Source of the DNA: Chitinibacter tainanensis DSM 15459
GTDB lineage: Bacteria; Pseudomonadota; Gammaproteobacteria; Burkholderiales; Chitinibacteraceae
NCBI RefSeq assembly: GCF_000429785.1
Contig: NZ_KE386951.1
Coordinates: forward strand, 336,009-400,008
Direction: 5' to 3'
Length of the DNA stretch: 64,000 nucleotides
Positions 8,297-18,237 of this stretch are shown here, piece by piece (position 1 is the first letter of the stretch; each line of letters begins with the position of its first letter). A model generated the notes under the pieces. That model did no database searches. It worked only from the letters and a program-made list of their open reading frames with translations, and had not been told where the DNA came from. The position numbers were made by a program, and so were the translations under genes.

Positions 8297-11200
8297 ATGT
8301 CGCAGCCAGTGCAAGAATCCAGCCCTCTCTCCGACGGTCGTGTCGTGCTCGACTCAGAGCGCCTGAAACAGCTGCGCCGGCAAAGCGGCCTCAGCCAAGA
8401 AGCCTTGGCCCAGCGCTGCTTCGAGCAGCGGCTGTGTGTGTCGATTGCCTCGATCAAGCGGGCAGAAACGCTCAAACCCGTGCTCTACCGCACCGCCCGG
8501 CATTTAGCGAGCTTTTACAGTGTGACGCTGGAAGAACTACTAGCCAGCCCACTCGCCCCCGCCAACGCGCCCAGCTCGCACAGCCCCACAGCCCGCAACG
8601 CCCCCGAGATCGCATTTCATGAGCAGCGCGATGTGGTCTGCCTGCAACTGAATGGCTCGCTCAGCACGGCCGAGCAGCAACAATTAACCGAACTGGTGCA
8701 GCAATTTGGCGGCACCGCCGCCGCGCAAACGGCCAACGCCTGGCGGGCGGTATTTGGCCTGCCCTGCGCTTATCGCAGCGATGCCCAGCGCGCAGTGCGC
8801 TGCGCCGAATTGATCCAGCAGCAACTGGGCGCCCAAGTCAGCCTGCAGCTGGGGCTCACGGCCTGGCCGCTGCCCGCCGATGGTTCGCACTGGTGGCCAC
8901 AGCCAGCCACCACCGCCAGTGGCATCCGCCTGAAAACAGGCCTTAGCGCCCTTTTGAGTCAGGATTACACCTTAAGCGCCGCCGAGCCCGGCTGGGAATG
9001 GCTCAATGGCTACGTCGACTCGGCCCATGAATCCTTGCTGCCGCTGTGTGGCCGCTATCTAGAAATGCAACAGGTGAAGTCGATTCTGGATTACACCCGC
9101 CAGGATCAGATTGGGCATATCTTGTATGTGCGCGGCGTGGCCGGCATCGGCAAAAGCCGGCTGGTGGCCGAATGTCAGGAGCTGGCCGCCAGCCAAGGCC
9201 TGCATAGCTGGCAAGGCGCGGTGCTCGATTTTGGTGATGATAGTGGCCTGAATGCACTACGCGAATTGCTATGCAGCTTGCTTGTGCAGGCCAGCAAGAC
9301 TACGCCTTTGCCGCTGCAAATCCTCGCGCCCGAGGCAGCGCTGTGCTTGCGCATGCTGCTGGGCGAAACGCTCAGCGCCGAACAGGCCACGCTGTACAGC
9401 GCCATGACCCAAGCCAGCCGTTTGCAGCATCAGGTAGCCGGTTTGCGCGAGCTCTTGCTGCGACAGGCCATTTTGCGCCCGCTATTACTCACGCTTGAAG
9501 ATCTGCACTGGGCCACACCCGCGCTGTTCGAGCTTTTGCTGCCGCTGCTGAATCTGGTCGATGAAGCGCCGATTATCTGGCTGCTCACTTCGCGCTTCGA
9601 GCAAGACCCGCTCGAACATTACCTGCGCCCGCAGCTACTGGGCCTGCCGCTCACCCAGCTGGATTTAGCCCCGCTGCGGCCCGCCGAAGCCGCCACCATG
9701 GCGCAGCAATTTAGCCAGGTAGATGCCACCTATCGCCAGCAATGTATTAGCCAGGCGCAGGGGCATCCGCTGTTTCTTAGCCTGCTGCTACGCAGCGGCC
9801 GCAGCCGGGTGCTACCCGATAGCGTGAAACATCTGATCCAAACCAAGATGGATCAATTCACCCCCACCGATCGACAGGCCCTGCGGGTAGCCGCCGCAGC
9901 GGGCGCGCAAATTGAATTAAGCATGCTGCGCGAGCTACTCAATGACGAGGGGTATACGCCAGAAATGCCGATCCGGCATTATCTGATGCGCGCTACCTCC
10001 CCAGGGTATTTGGTGTTTATTCATGACCTGATTTTGCGCGGCATTTACGAATCAATGATCAGCGCGCAACGCGAACATATTCATGCCCGCATCGCCGATT
10101 ACTACGCCCCGCGCGATCTGGCGCTGCAAGCCCAGCACTTGCTCAAAGCCCGCCATCCACAGGCGCCGCAAGCCTTTGTGCGGGCCATTGAAGACAAACT
10201 GCAGCGCCAGCTGTATGAGCAAGCCTTCGAGCTCACTCAGCGGGCATTGGCCATCGATTATGTCAGCCCCGATCTGTGCACGCTCAATCTGCTGCGCGCT
10301 CAGGCCGCTAGCAAGCTGGGCCTCACCCAGGAGGCGCGCATCTGTTTTCAAGCGGCCAAGCAGCATGCCCAGCAGATCAGCCAAGTGCTCGAAGCCGTGG
10401 TGGGGCTCGCGCAAACGCTCAATCTGCTGGATGAGCTTGCCGCCGAAGAGCAGCTGCTGGATGAATACCTGCCCGCCGCGCTCACCGCGCAGGACTATCG
10501 CCGCGCCGCAGAGCTGAGCTATCTGAAAGGCAATCTGTACTTCCCCCGTGGCGACTTCGCCCGCTGCCGCGCCCAACATCAGGCGGCGCTGGATTTCGCC
10601 CGCCAAGCCGGCGCGCTGGCGATTGAAGCCAAGGCGCTGGGCGGCATTGGTGACTCGTATTATGTCGAAGGCTGGATGAGCAAAGCCGCCGAGGCAATCC
10701 GCGCCTGCTTGGCGCTGTGCGAGCAATATGGCTTTGCCGATACCGAAGCCGCCAATCGTTTTATGCTCGGCACGGTACGCCTGTATGCCAATGAAACCGT
10801 CCCCGCACTGGATGACGCGCTGGCCGCCGCCGAGCTGGGCCGCTCGGTGGGCAATCGCCGCGCCGAAGTCGTTTCGCGGCTCACGGCGGGCTGGGCGCTG
10901 CTGTCTTTGCTGCGGCTGATCGAAGCCGAGCAGCAGATCGAACAAGGCCTCGCCGTGGCGCGGCAGATTGGTGCCGGCCGGTTTGAGCCGTTTTTGCTGG
11001 AAAGCCTGGCCCGTATTCGCTATCTGCAAGGGCAAACCGATCAAGCCCGGCATTTGATCCAGCAAGCCTGGCAACAGGTTGAGCGCTTTCGGCTGCAACA
11101 GTTTATTGGCCCTTGGGTCTTGGGCACCCTGGCCCTGTTGGATGAACGTGCGCTGGTGCGCGAAGACGCGCTGGCACAGGGCGAAGCACTGCTGGCTGCC

Positions 11201-11485
11201 GGTTGTGTCGGCCACAATGCTTACCGTTTCCGCGTGGCCGCGGCCGAAAGCTGCATTCTGGCCGGGGAATGGGCAGCAGCACAGACGCATATTCGCGCGC
11301 TGGCCATGCTATCTAGCCGCGACCCTTGCCCGTGGGTCGATCACCATGTGGCGCTGCTCGACGCCTATGTGCAGCACGGCGAACAAGGCCATAGCCCGCA
11401 GCTGGCCAGCCTGCAGCAACGCGGCGCGCAGCTGGGGCTGGCGGGGGTGCTACCCCGCCTGCATACCGAGCTCAGCGCCGTTTAG
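8297..11485 (+). CDS. XRE-type HTH protein fused to AAA ATPase and TPR repeats
   Basis: 1062 aa. An N-terminal XRE-like helix-turn-helix (LKQLRRQSGLSQEALAQRC..., residues ~17-80) is followed by a degenerate cyclase-like domain (~110-215). Then comes a P-loop ATPase with Walker A GVAGIGKSRLV near residue 280 and Walker B LLLTLEDLHWA near residue 400. A long TPR-rich region (~600-1050) contains several LA...A...G repeats. Apart from the DNA-binding head, the plan mirrors the divergently transcribed BTAD regulator, so the two look like ancient paralogs with swapped DNA-binding domains. The two genes probably form a regulatory circuit. The start has no strong ribosome site (GAGAATTG). Confidence 0.82.
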   Translation: MSQPVQESSPLSDGRVVLDSERLKQLRRQSGLSQEALAQRCFEQRLCVSIASIKRAETLKPVLYRTARHLASFYSVTLEELLASPLAPANAPSSHSPTARNAPEIAFHEQRDVVCLQLNGSLSTAEQQQLTELVQQFGGTAAAQTANAWRAVFGLPCAYRSDAQRAVRCAELIQQQLGAQVSLQLGLTAWPLPADGSHWWPQPATTASGIRLKTGLSALLSQDYTLSAAEPGWEWLNGYVDSAHESLLPLCGRYLEMQQVKSILDYTRQDQIGHILYVRGVAGIGKSRLVAECQELAASQGLHSWQGAVLDFGDDSGLNALRELLCSLLVQASKTTPLPLQILAPEAALCLRMLLGETLSAEQATLYSAMTQASRLQHQVAGLRELLLRQAILRPLLLTLEDLHWATPALFELLLPLLNLVDEAPIIWLLTSRFEQDPLEHYLRPQLLGLPLTQLDLAPLRPAEAATMAQQFSQVDATYRQQCISQAQGHPLFLSLLLRSGRSRVLPDSVKHLIQTKMDQFTPTDRQALRVAAAAGAQIELSMLRELLNDEGYTPEMPIRHYLMRATSPGYLVFIHDLILRGIYESMISAQREHIHARIADYYAPRDLALQAQHLLKARHPQAPQAFVRAIEDKLQRQLYEQAFELTQRALAIDYVSPDLCTLNLLRAQAASKLGLTQEARICFQAAKQHAQQISQVLEAVVGLAQTLNLLDELAAEEQLLDEYLPAALTAQDYRRAAELSYLKGNLYFPRGDFARCRAQHQAALDFARQAGALAIEAKALGGIGDSYYVEGWMSKAAEAIRACLALCEQYGFADTEAANRFMLGTVRLYANETVPALDDALAAAELGRSVGNRRAEVVSRLTAGWALLSLLRLIEAEQQIEQGLAVARQIGAGRFEPFLLESLARIRYLQGQTDQARHLIQQAWQQVERFRLQQFIGPWVLGTLALLDERALVREDALAQGEALLAAGCVGHNAYRFRVAAAESCILAGEWAAAQTHIRALAMLSSRDPCPWVDHHVALLDAYVQHGEQGHSPQLASLQQRGAQLGLAGVLPRLHTELSAV

Positions 11486-11504
11486 GCGGGCGCCGCAGCC
11501 GCCT

Positions 11505-13166
11505 TTAGCGCAGCAGCGGGCTGAGCCACTGGGCAATTAATTCGGCCTGCGCCAAGCATTGCTCCTGCAAACCCGCCCCGTGCGTCCAGCCGCCGCTAAA
11601 CAGCACCGGCACGGCGGGGCGCTGGCCATGCTCTAGCTGTGCCGCCACGCGCTGATTGTGGCCCAGCATCGCCCGCTGCGCGCGGATGCACTGAGCATCG
11701 AGCACATTGTGCTTAAAGGTGGTCCAGGCTTTTTGCTGCAAATCATTGGCCGGATCGCTAACCCGGTAGGCGCTCGGCTCCAAAATCCCTTCTAGCTGGC
11801 GGCGAGTGGCTTGCGGCAAGGCGGCCAGCATTTCGGCGGGAATCGACGCCGAATCGAGCACCCGATCGAGCATATGCTGGCGCGGAATCAGATTCAGATC
11901 GTCGACCAGCGAGACAAAAAACTGCGGCAGGCCCGCCCGATCATAGCGGGGGTTGAGCGGGTCGTTCTGGTGCAAATTGGCCACGTAATCAATCCGGTAC
12001 GGAAACAGCGAATCGCCGGCATCACGCACATGAATATTGTAAGTACGCCACAGCGCGCGATTGGCCGGCAAGCGCGTCGCGTGGGTATGCGCTACAGCAT
12101 AGCTACGGGTATAGCGCACGGAGCCAAGTATTGATTTGATTTGCTGACCATACTGATGCAGGGTATCGCCAAAACTCAGGTCTTTTAAGGCATCATCAGC
12201 ATGCGTGGCCATTACCACCCAATCGGCGGGTATCGCCTTTTCGCCTACGTGCACCATCGCCTGCCCGGGCTGCGCCACCCGCACCGTAGCCGCCGCCCCC
12301 GTCACTAGCTCAAAGCGAAACTGCGGGCCATTTTGCGCCAGCAAAAATGCCGCCAGCGCCTCCAGCCAGGTTTGCGAGCCATGATCAAAATAGCGGCGAT
12401 CCGGGGCCTCATTACCGCCTTCCTGCACGCGGTAATATTCAAACGGCGCTTGCAGCGGCATGCCGGCCGGGCCCTGATCGTCGGTGAAATACATCGCCGA
12501 AATACGCGGGTAGTAGATTTCATCACGCACGCGCTGCAGCCGCGCCGCCATGGCCGGGTCGGCCCAATCGAGCTTGATTTTGAGCTCTTGCGCGGCTTTA
12601 CTCAGCAGCGCCTGCGGGTCATCGAGGCAATCCTGAAAAAAGCGCCCGACGGTGTAATCCAGCCGATCTTGCGCCTGCTGCTCGAATTCCGACAGCGTAT
12701 TGAGCGCCGTGCGATGCACCACCTGAATCAGCAGCGCCAAGCGGCCCTGATCGGCCGCGGCGAGGTTAAAAGCGGGGTCGGTCACGCCATCGGACAGGTA
12801 TTTATCGTCGGTAAGCGCCACGCGCAAATCACTACTGGCATAGCTTTCGGTGTCTTGCAGCGGCTTCATATTATCCAGAAAACCGATCTGCTCCATCACT
12901 GCCTTCAGCCGTTGATAGGCCGTGAGGTTGACATCATTTACCCCCAGATCGGCCCAGCGAAAATACGGCACCGCCTGGCCCGCCCCCGTTTGCAATTCGC
13001 CCAGCTGCACCACCACGGTATCGGCATTGCCGCCCAGCTGGTTTTTCTGTTCGTACAGACGAATGTGTAATGGCCGGCCACTGCGCTGCACGGTTTGCCA
13101 CAGATAGTAGGCTGCGCCCAGCCCCGATACCCCGCCCCCGATGATTGCTACTGATGTGCTGTGCAT
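11505..13166 (-). CDS. FAD/NAD(P)-binding oxidoreductase, amine-oxidase-like (COG2907 type)
   Basis: 553 aa from the ATG at 13166, chosen over an upstream start at 13313 because AGGGAG sits just before it and because the Rossmann motif (VAIIGGGVSGLGAAYYL) then begins at residue ~6. Later motifs include VVMATHADDAL (FAD-binding core) and GGWTHGAGLQEQC near the C-terminus, the usual FAD-pyrophosphate closing segment. Family members are flavin amine oxidases or predicted NAD/FAD proteins that often accompany fatty-acid cyclopropanation or carotenoid-like steps. None of those partner genes is adjacent, so the substrate is unknown. It converges with the XRE-ATPase gene, 19 bp apart. Confidence 0.8.
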   Translation of the reverse strand: MHSTSVAIIGGGVSGLGAAYYLWQTVQRSGRPLHIRLYEQKNQLGGNADTVVVQLGELQTGAGQAVPYFRWADLGVNDVNLTAYQRLKAVMEQIGFLDNMKPLQDTESYASSDLRVALTDDKYLSDGVTDPAFNLAAADQGRLALLIQVVHRTALNTLSEFEQQAQDRLDYTVGRFFQDCLDDPQALLSKAAQELKIKLDWADPAMAARLQRVRDEIYYPRISAMYFTDDQGPAGMPLQAPFEYYRVQEGGNEAPDRRYFDHGSQTWLEALAAFLLAQNGPQFRFELVTGAAATVRVAQPGQAMVHVGEKAIPADWVVMATHADDALKDLSFGDTLHQYGQQIKSILGSVRYTRSYAVAHTHATRLPANRALWRTYNIHVRDAGDSLFPYRIDYVANLHQNDPLNPRYDRAGLPQFFVSLVDDLNLIPRQHMLDRVLDSASIPAEMLAALPQATRRQLEGILEPSAYRVSDPANDLQQKAWTTFKHNVLDAQCIRAQRAMLGHNQRVAAQLEHGQRPAVPVLFSGGWTHGAGLQEQCLAQAELIAQWLSPLLR

Positions 13167-13354
13167 GCCGCGCTCCCTGTGCTGTTGGTCTAGGTTTAGT
13201 CGTGACCTTCCGTGATCCGCGCACGCGCAGCAAGTGATCGCGCCAGCCTGATACTGAACTGATACCGATTGTCGCAGCTGGGCTGCGCAGCTGCCGCAGA
13301 TCAAGATGGCCACCCACTGGCGCGGGTATAAAGCAGCATTGTTTTGGGCGATCC

Positions 13355-14311
13355 ATGATGCACGATTTAATTCCCCCCTTGCTGCACGAGCGTCGCTATC
13401 TGGCCTGGCATGATCTAGTGCGCGCCAAAGCGGGCGGACGGGTGCAAAAAATCTCGGTCGCGGCCGGCTTTAGCTGCCCCAATCGCGATGGCCGGCTCGG
13501 GGTTGGGGGCTGCACATTCTGTAATAATCGTGGATTTACCCCAGGGTATGTGACTGAACACCTTGAAAATCTTCACGCGCAGATCGATACCGGGCTGGAG
13601 TTTCTACAGCGGCGCTATCCGCGCACTCGGCTGTGGTTGGCGTATTTTCAGGCGTATAGCAACACCTACGCACCACAAGCCGCCTTGCGGGCGACTTATC
13701 AACATGCGCTGGCCCACCCGCGCATCAGCGGGCTGGTGATCGGCACCCGCCCCGATTGCCTACCCGACGCCACCCTAGATTTGCTGGCCGAGCTAGCACA
13801 CAGTGTGACCATCGAGCTGGAAATCGGCGTGGAATCCACTTCGGATGCAGCGCTGCGCCGCGTTAAGCGCGGGCATGATTATGCCTGCAGCGTAGATGCC
13901 ATTGAGCGCGCCGCCGCACGCGGCCTCACCGTCAGCGCCCATCTGATGCTGGGGCTTCCCGGCGAAAGCCGCGCCAGCATGCTGGCCGGCGCTACACATT
14001 TATCGCACCTCCCCCTTGCTGCGCTGAAACTGCACCAGCTGCAGGTGGTGAAAGGCACGCAGCTGGCCAACCAATGGCGCCGCAATCCGCTCAGCGTACC
14101 GCTATTGGAGCAGGACGAATATTTGCAATTGCTGGTGGAATTTCTGGAGCGGATGCGCCCTGATCTGGCGCTACAGCGCTTGGGCAGCGAAGTACCGCCC
14201 CGTTTGCGCCTCGCGCCCAATTGGTCGGTTCGTCAAGAAGAGCTGGGGCGGCTACTCAGTGCGGAGCTCGTGCGGCAAAACACCTGGCAAGGGCGCTTGT
14301 GGATGGGCTAA
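13355..14311 (+). CDS. TIGR01212-family radical SAM protein, YhcC-like
   Basis: 318 aa, the usual length for the family. The radical-SAM cluster site is the family-specific spaced form FSCPNRDGRLGVGGCTFC, in which three Cys ligate the 4Fe-4S cluster. It is followed by GVESTSDAALRRVKRGHD and HLMLGLPGESR, both typical of the SAM-binding half. These proteins resemble the tRNA- and methylthio-modifying radical SAM group, but the substrate of YhcC itself is not established in the sequence. ATGATG gives two start choices 3 bp apart. The gene is followed by a bidirectional terminator shared with the convergent chemoreceptor gene. Confidence 0.88.
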   Translation: MMHDLIPPLLHERRYLAWHDLVRAKAGGRVQKISVAAGFSCPNRDGRLGVGGCTFCNNRGFTPGYVTEHLENLHAQIDTGLEFLQRRYPRTRLWLAYFQAYSNTYAPQAALRATYQHALAHPRISGLVIGTRPDCLPDATLDLLAELAHSVTIELEIGVESTSDAALRRVKRGHDYACSVDAIERAAARGLTVSAHLMLGLPGESRASMLAGATHLSHLPLAALKLHQLQVVKGTQLANQWRRNPLSVPLLEQDEYLQLLVEFLERMRPDLALQRLGSEVPPRLRLAPNWSVRQEELGRLLSAELVRQNTWQGRLWMG

Positions 14312-14370
14312 AGGGCATACGGGCCTAAATTAGTACGGCCCAGCAAGCGGGCAATTCAGCATAAAAAAAA

Positions 14371-14392
14371 GAGCACCCGCAGGTGCTCTTTC
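14371..14392. terminator. bidirectional intrinsic terminator
   Basis: A 7-bp GC-rich stem (GAGCACC...GGTGCTC) is preceded by an A-run and followed by TTTCTT. It can therefore stop transcription of the radical SAM gene from the left and the chemoreceptor gene from the right. Confidence 0.85.
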
Positions 14393-14423
14393 TTGCGACC
14401 CGATCTTGTCGCCCGGAACTGCC

Positions 14424-16040
14424 TTACAGCCGGAAGCGGGTCACCGCCGAGCGCAGCTCGCTGGCCAATTGCTCCAGCCGGCGCACATTCTCATTGGCCG
14501 CGCGGACAGATTCGGCTGATTCTTCCACCATATGCGTAATGCGCTCCACATTAACCGCCAAGCTGCTACTGGCCATGCTTTGCTCGGAAGTGGCATTGGC
14601 CACATCGCGGATTTTCGCCAGTGTTTCGGAAGCGCCATTGCTAATTTCGCGCAGGGTTTCGGCGCCACGATCGGCCATTTCCACACTGCGCTCCACCTGC
14701 GGCTTGGCTTCATCCATGCTCGCCACGACCGACAAGGTATCTGACTGCACCGCATGCACCATGTGGGTAATTTGCCCGGTGGCTTGCGTCGTGCGCTCGG
14801 CCAGTTTGCGCACCTCATCGGCCACCACCGCAAACCCGCGGCCTTGCTCGCCGGCACGAGCCGCTTCAATCGCCGCATTCAGCGCCAGCAAATTGGTCTG
14901 ATCGGCAATTTCTTTAATCACGCTGGCGATACTGTCGATTTCGCGCGAGCGCTCAACCAGCCCGCCAATCAGATCGGAGGCGGTGGCGATTTGCGTTGCT
15001 ACGCGCTGAATTTCACCGGCAGCTTGTGATACCAGCCCTTCCCCTTCGTTGGCCAACTGCGCCGAACGGGAAGAATTGGCCTCGGTTTCACGCGCGCTTT
15101 GCGAAATATGATCAATGCTGACCGACATTTCCTCAATCGCCGCCGCGCTCGATTGCGTGGCATCCGAAGATTGGCGTGAAGCTTGGTTGATGGATTCCAT
15201 TTGCTGGGTCAGGCCACTGGCCGCGTGCTTGAGTTCTTCCGCACCACGCTGAATGCCCTGAATCATCTCGCGCAAACTGGTTTGCATACTGGAAACCGCG
15301 CCCAGCAGACTATCCGGGCGGAAATTACCTGTGACTTTGCGGCCCAGATCCCCTTGTGAAATCGCTGCCGCTACTTCGGCAGCATAATCCGGCTCACCGC
15401 CCAACTGCACCAGTAGCTTGCGCACACTGGCCAGCAAGATCATCGCCACCACCGCCGAGATGATCAGACAGATCACCACCTGCCAGCGGGCGTTGCTCCA
15501 GAAGCGTTGATCGGCCTCGGCAAAGCTCACGCCATTGCCCACAATCCAGTGCCAGCGCGGGGTTTGAATCGCCACCGACAATAGATCGACCACCTTGCCC
15601 TCGCGTTCGCTAGTCCACCAGTATTCGGTCAGCGCACCACCTGATTTTTGCAGCGCCTCGACCGCCAGTGCACCCACGCTCTTGCCTTGAGCGTCTTTAA
15701 ATTCATTAAAACTGGTGCCGTGCAATTGCGGATCGAGCGGGGTGGAAACGAAGTTGAGCTTCTCATCCACAACATAAACATATTCAGACTTGTGATACTT
15801 GTTTTGCCGCAGCAGCTGGGTGGCAATCGCCTTGGCCTGCTCTTCGCTCATCTTGCCCGAAGCGGCCATGTTTTCCAGCTCAACAATCGTCAGGTAGGTA
15901 CTGCGCAGCAATTGCTGAATCCGCGCTTTATTGTCTTCATTGGCGGCAGTTTTCATGGTCGACAGGCCGACCACCATGACCCCTATCAGCGCCACCATCA
16001 CTACGATGGATAAGAGCCATGCTTTTGCTTTAATCGTCAT
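14424..16040 (-). CDS. methyl-accepting chemotaxis protein with single Cache domain
   Basis: 538 aa. TM1 spans ~8-28, then a periplasmic sCache_2-type sensor follows ([21 protein letters not shown]..., [11 protein letters not shown]) to ~185, TM2 ~188-210, a HAMP-like linker ([11 protein letters not shown]), and the signalling domain. The hairpin tip matches the family ([19 protein letters not shown], then [16 protein letters not shown]), so coupling to CheA/CheW is expected. Ligands of this sensor type are small organic acids or amines (family knowledge). About 60 bp upstream a TAAA-N14-TGGAATAA pattern loosely resembles a sigma-28 flagellar promoter; this is a weak match. No C-terminal methyltransferase-docking pentapeptide is seen. 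Confidence 0.93.
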   Translation of the reverse strand: MTIKAKAWLLSIVVMVALIGVMVVGLSTMKTAANEDNKARIQQLLRSTYLTIVELENMAASGKMSEEQAKAIATQLLRQNKYHKSEYVYVVDEKLNFVSTPLDPQLHGTSFNEFKDAQGKSVGALAVEALQKSGGALTEYWWTSEREGKVVDLLSVAIQTPRWHWIVGNGVSFAEADQRFWSNARWQVVICLIISAVVAMILLASVRKLLVQLGGEPDYAAEVAAAISQGDLGRKVTGNFRPDSLLGAVSSMQTSLREMIQGIQRGAEELKHAASGLTQQMESINQASRQSSDATQSSAAAIEEMSVSIDHISQSARETEANSSRSAQLANEGEGLVSQAAGEIQRVATQIATASDLIGGLVERSREIDSIASVIKEIADQTNLLALNAAIEAARAGEQGRGFAVVADEVRKLAERTTQATGQITHMVHAVQSDTLSVVASMDEAKPQVERSVEMADRGAETLREISNGASETLAKIRDVANATSEQSMASSSLAVNVERITHMVEESAESVRAANENVRRLEQLASELRSAVTRFRL

Positions 16041-16737
16041 TACGGCACCCTAGCGAGCAGAACAAATCGTTTTTCAGAATAGGTCGCAACTGCGGCTTAT
16101 TCCAGTCAGAAAATAGTTTTTACTTAGCCACCTGCGCTACCGCCGAGCGAGAGCTTCCCAAGCTGAAGCCAGCTCCATTGCAGGCTTTCTCACCATGAAA
16201 TGTTACCCATCCGCAGTAGCCTTATGCAGCGTACGAGCAGCCAGCACAACTAAATTACTATTTCATTAAATTCTAACACGATGCGCAATCTCGCCCGAAT
16301 TCAGTGCAGCTGTCGTGCGACAGTCTGAGCCGCCATCGCGCCAAATTCAGAACACGAGAACGGAATCACTTTCATTCTCGTGCTATATTCAAAAACCATC
16401 ACGCCGCAGCTTGGCAAAAAAATCCGTATTTACCCATGAATTCAAGCAATTAATTATCTACGGTAATTTATTGTAAACAAATCTGACAAAACATCTCAAT
16501 TTGCTAACAAACCCTCAGCAATGACCAATTCAACACCGTGTAGTTAATTACCAATCACTACATTTCAGTCGTATTTCAGTCTTTTTCAATGCTATTCGCA
16601 CCTTATTGAGTCATCCAACCCGGCCAACATCGGCATTTTCCTTTCGTAAGTATTAAGCATACAGTCCTCTTTCCGGCAGGCCCTGCGCACTGGCCGTGCG
16701 GGGCGTGTCTTTTTTCCGATCGAGAGGAGTGCACACT
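16041..16737. other. long AT-rich intergenic region with inverted repeat
   Basis: No convincing coding frame is seen in about 700 bp between divergent genes. It should hold the promoter of the chemoreceptor gene at its left and that of the acyltransferase gene at its right. A perfect 8-bp inverted repeat, CACGAGAA / TTCTCGTG (16353-16382, 14-nt gap), is directly followed by a TATATT box. Nearer the acyltransferase, a GC-rich stem (16679-16705) precedes a run of six T. It could be an attenuator in the leader. Confidence 0.4.
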
Positions 16738-17979
16738 ATGCAGGCCAAACTCGCCAACAGCGAAGAATTACCCCTATTAAGCTCACTACGCGGCCTTGCG
16801 GCCATTATGGTGATGCTCTTTCATGCCCGACTGATTCTGTTTCCCCAAGCCAAAGAGCTGATCGCCAGCCATAGCTTGTTGCTGGAAAACGCGTATCTGT
16901 TTGTCGATTTATTTTTTATTCTCAGTGGTCTGGTACTGGCGCATGTGTACGCCCACAGCTTGCAAGGCCCGCGCAAAAGCGTGAGCTACTGGCAATTTTT
17001 AGGTTTACGCCTGAGCCGGATTTACCCGCTGTTTTTGCTAACCCTGCTGATTTTGCTGGGCTGGGAAAGTATCAAGGCTTTAGCCGGGCGCGGATATTAC
17101 GGCGGGCCGCTATTTGCCAGCTGGGGCATGATAGATATTCCGGCCTTTGCCGGCCCGTTTAACCGGCTGGATGCGCTGGGCTCGCAGTTATTCCTGCTGC
17201 AAAGCGTGCTCAATGACAGCCTGTCCTGGAATGTCTCGTCGTGGTCGCTCAGTATTGAATGGCTGTGCTATTTGCTGTTTCCGCTCCTGTTGCCCCTTAC
17301 GCGGCAGCGGGCTGGCTGGCGCTGGCTGGCTGCGGCAGTGGCTTTGCTCGCGCTGGGGATGGTGCACCGCCAACTGGGCTCGCTGGATGCCACCACCGGC
17401 TGGCCCGCAGTGGCGCGCGGCCTAGCGAGTTTCACACTGGGCCTATGTCTGCTGCCCGCCGTGCGCACGCGAGTGGCGCAGCATTGGCTGAATAATGATC
17501 CAGCACTCGGGGTTGCGCTGGCACTGCCGCTGGTACTGCTGCAATTACCAACTAGCCTCGGCATGAGCTTGGCGTTGATCGTGAGCTTTGCCGGGCTGGT
17601 TTACACCGCGGCGATTCAATCGCGCCGCAATGGTTTGCTGACTTTGCTAGATGGTCGGCTGGGGCGCTGGCTGGGCGACATTTCGTTTGCGGTGTATCTG
17701 TGGCATACCGTGCTGTTGCTGGTGGGGGTGGAAGTGCTGCACTGGCTAGCGCCGGCATTCTTGGCCAGCTGGTATAGCCAAACCAGTGCAGGCCTGCTGT
17801 TGCTGGGGATTATGCTCTTTACTTTCTTGACCTGCGCGGTGGCGACGCTGAGCTACCACGGCTTTGAGCGGCCAATGCAACGCTATCTGCGTCAGCGGCT
17901 AGCTTTGCGCACGACGCGGCATACTCCCCTTGCGGCCAACACGCTGACCATGCCAGCGATCGAGGGCAAGAATACTTAG
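16738..17979 (+). CDS. acyltransferase 3 family membrane protein
   Basis: 413 aa from the ATG at 16738, chosen because GAGGAG lies 8 bases upstream. The frame also opens at 16696, in the leader. About ten TM helices are visible. The family signature is present: LRGLAAIMVMLFHA with the active-site His in the first helix, then FFILSGLVLAHVY, and RLSRIYPLFLL on the cytoplasmic side. Such proteins (OafA/YrhL type) move acetyl or other acyl groups from the cytoplasm onto extracytoplasmic sugars of LPS, peptidoglycan or glycans. It stands alone, with no glycan operon beside it, so the acceptor is unknown. Confidence 0.87.
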   Translation: MQAKLANSEELPLLSSLRGLAAIMVMLFHARLILFPQAKELIASHSLLLENAYLFVDLFFILSGLVLAHVYAHSLQGPRKSVSYWQFLGLRLSRIYPLFLLTLLILLGWESIKALAGRGYYGGPLFASWGMIDIPAFAGPFNRLDALGSQLFLLQSVLNDSLSWNVSSWSLSIEWLCYLLFPLLLPLTRQRAGWRWLAAAVALLALGMVHRQLGSLDATTGWPAVARGLASFTLGLCLLPAVRTRVAQHWLNNDPALGVALALPLVLLQLPTSLGMSLALIVSFAGLVYTAAIQSRRNGLLTLLDGRLGRWLGDISFAVYLWHTVLLLVGVEVLHWLAPAFLASWYSQTSAGLLLLGIMLFTFLTCAVATLSYHGFERPMQRYLRQRLALRTTRHTPLAANTLTMPAIEGKNT

Positions 17980-17999
17980 GGTATATAGCTGAGGACCTT

Positions 18000-18237
18000 A
18001 TTTAAAATAAAGTTCAAGGCGATACCCACACAGGTATAGCCTTGAAGCCAATCGTTGAATTGGCCACGCGCAGCGCGATGAGGAAGCCATTGTGGCGTAT
18101 CGCAATGGCATCGCTCAGGCGGCGCTGAATGCCAGTCGGGGCGATACGCTAGTGGACACTATTAAGGTGCTTGGCAAACTGGCACATCGCCACATCAGGC
18201 GGCTACGCGCCACAAAACCTAGCGCCACAGCCATGCC
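18000..18237 (+). other. gene remnant or non-coding spacer
   Basis: An imperfect hairpin (18015-18044, CAAGGC...GCCTTG) opens the stretch. A frame without an obvious start then runs from about 18068 to 18240 and would encode DEEAIVAYRNGIAQ..., ending KPSATAMP. It is preceded by an in-frame stop. It looks like the C-terminal tail of a helical protein whose 5' part is gone. I do not recognise the family. Confidence 0.3.

Noticed and set aside
10052..11290. 412-codon open frame on the minus strand inside the XRE-ATPase gene
   Set aside because: It is fully antisense to a gene with clear motifs, and its length is explained by the GC-rich codon pattern. Its product has no recognisable domain.
14532..15029. 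Plus-strand frames opposite the chemoreceptor signalling domain
   Set aside because: Antisense shadows of a highly conserved MCP domain.
16640..16737. Riboswitch (for example c-di-GMP type) in the acyltransferase leader
   Set aside because: A GC-rich hairpin is present, but none of the conserved riboswitch core sequences I know can be found.
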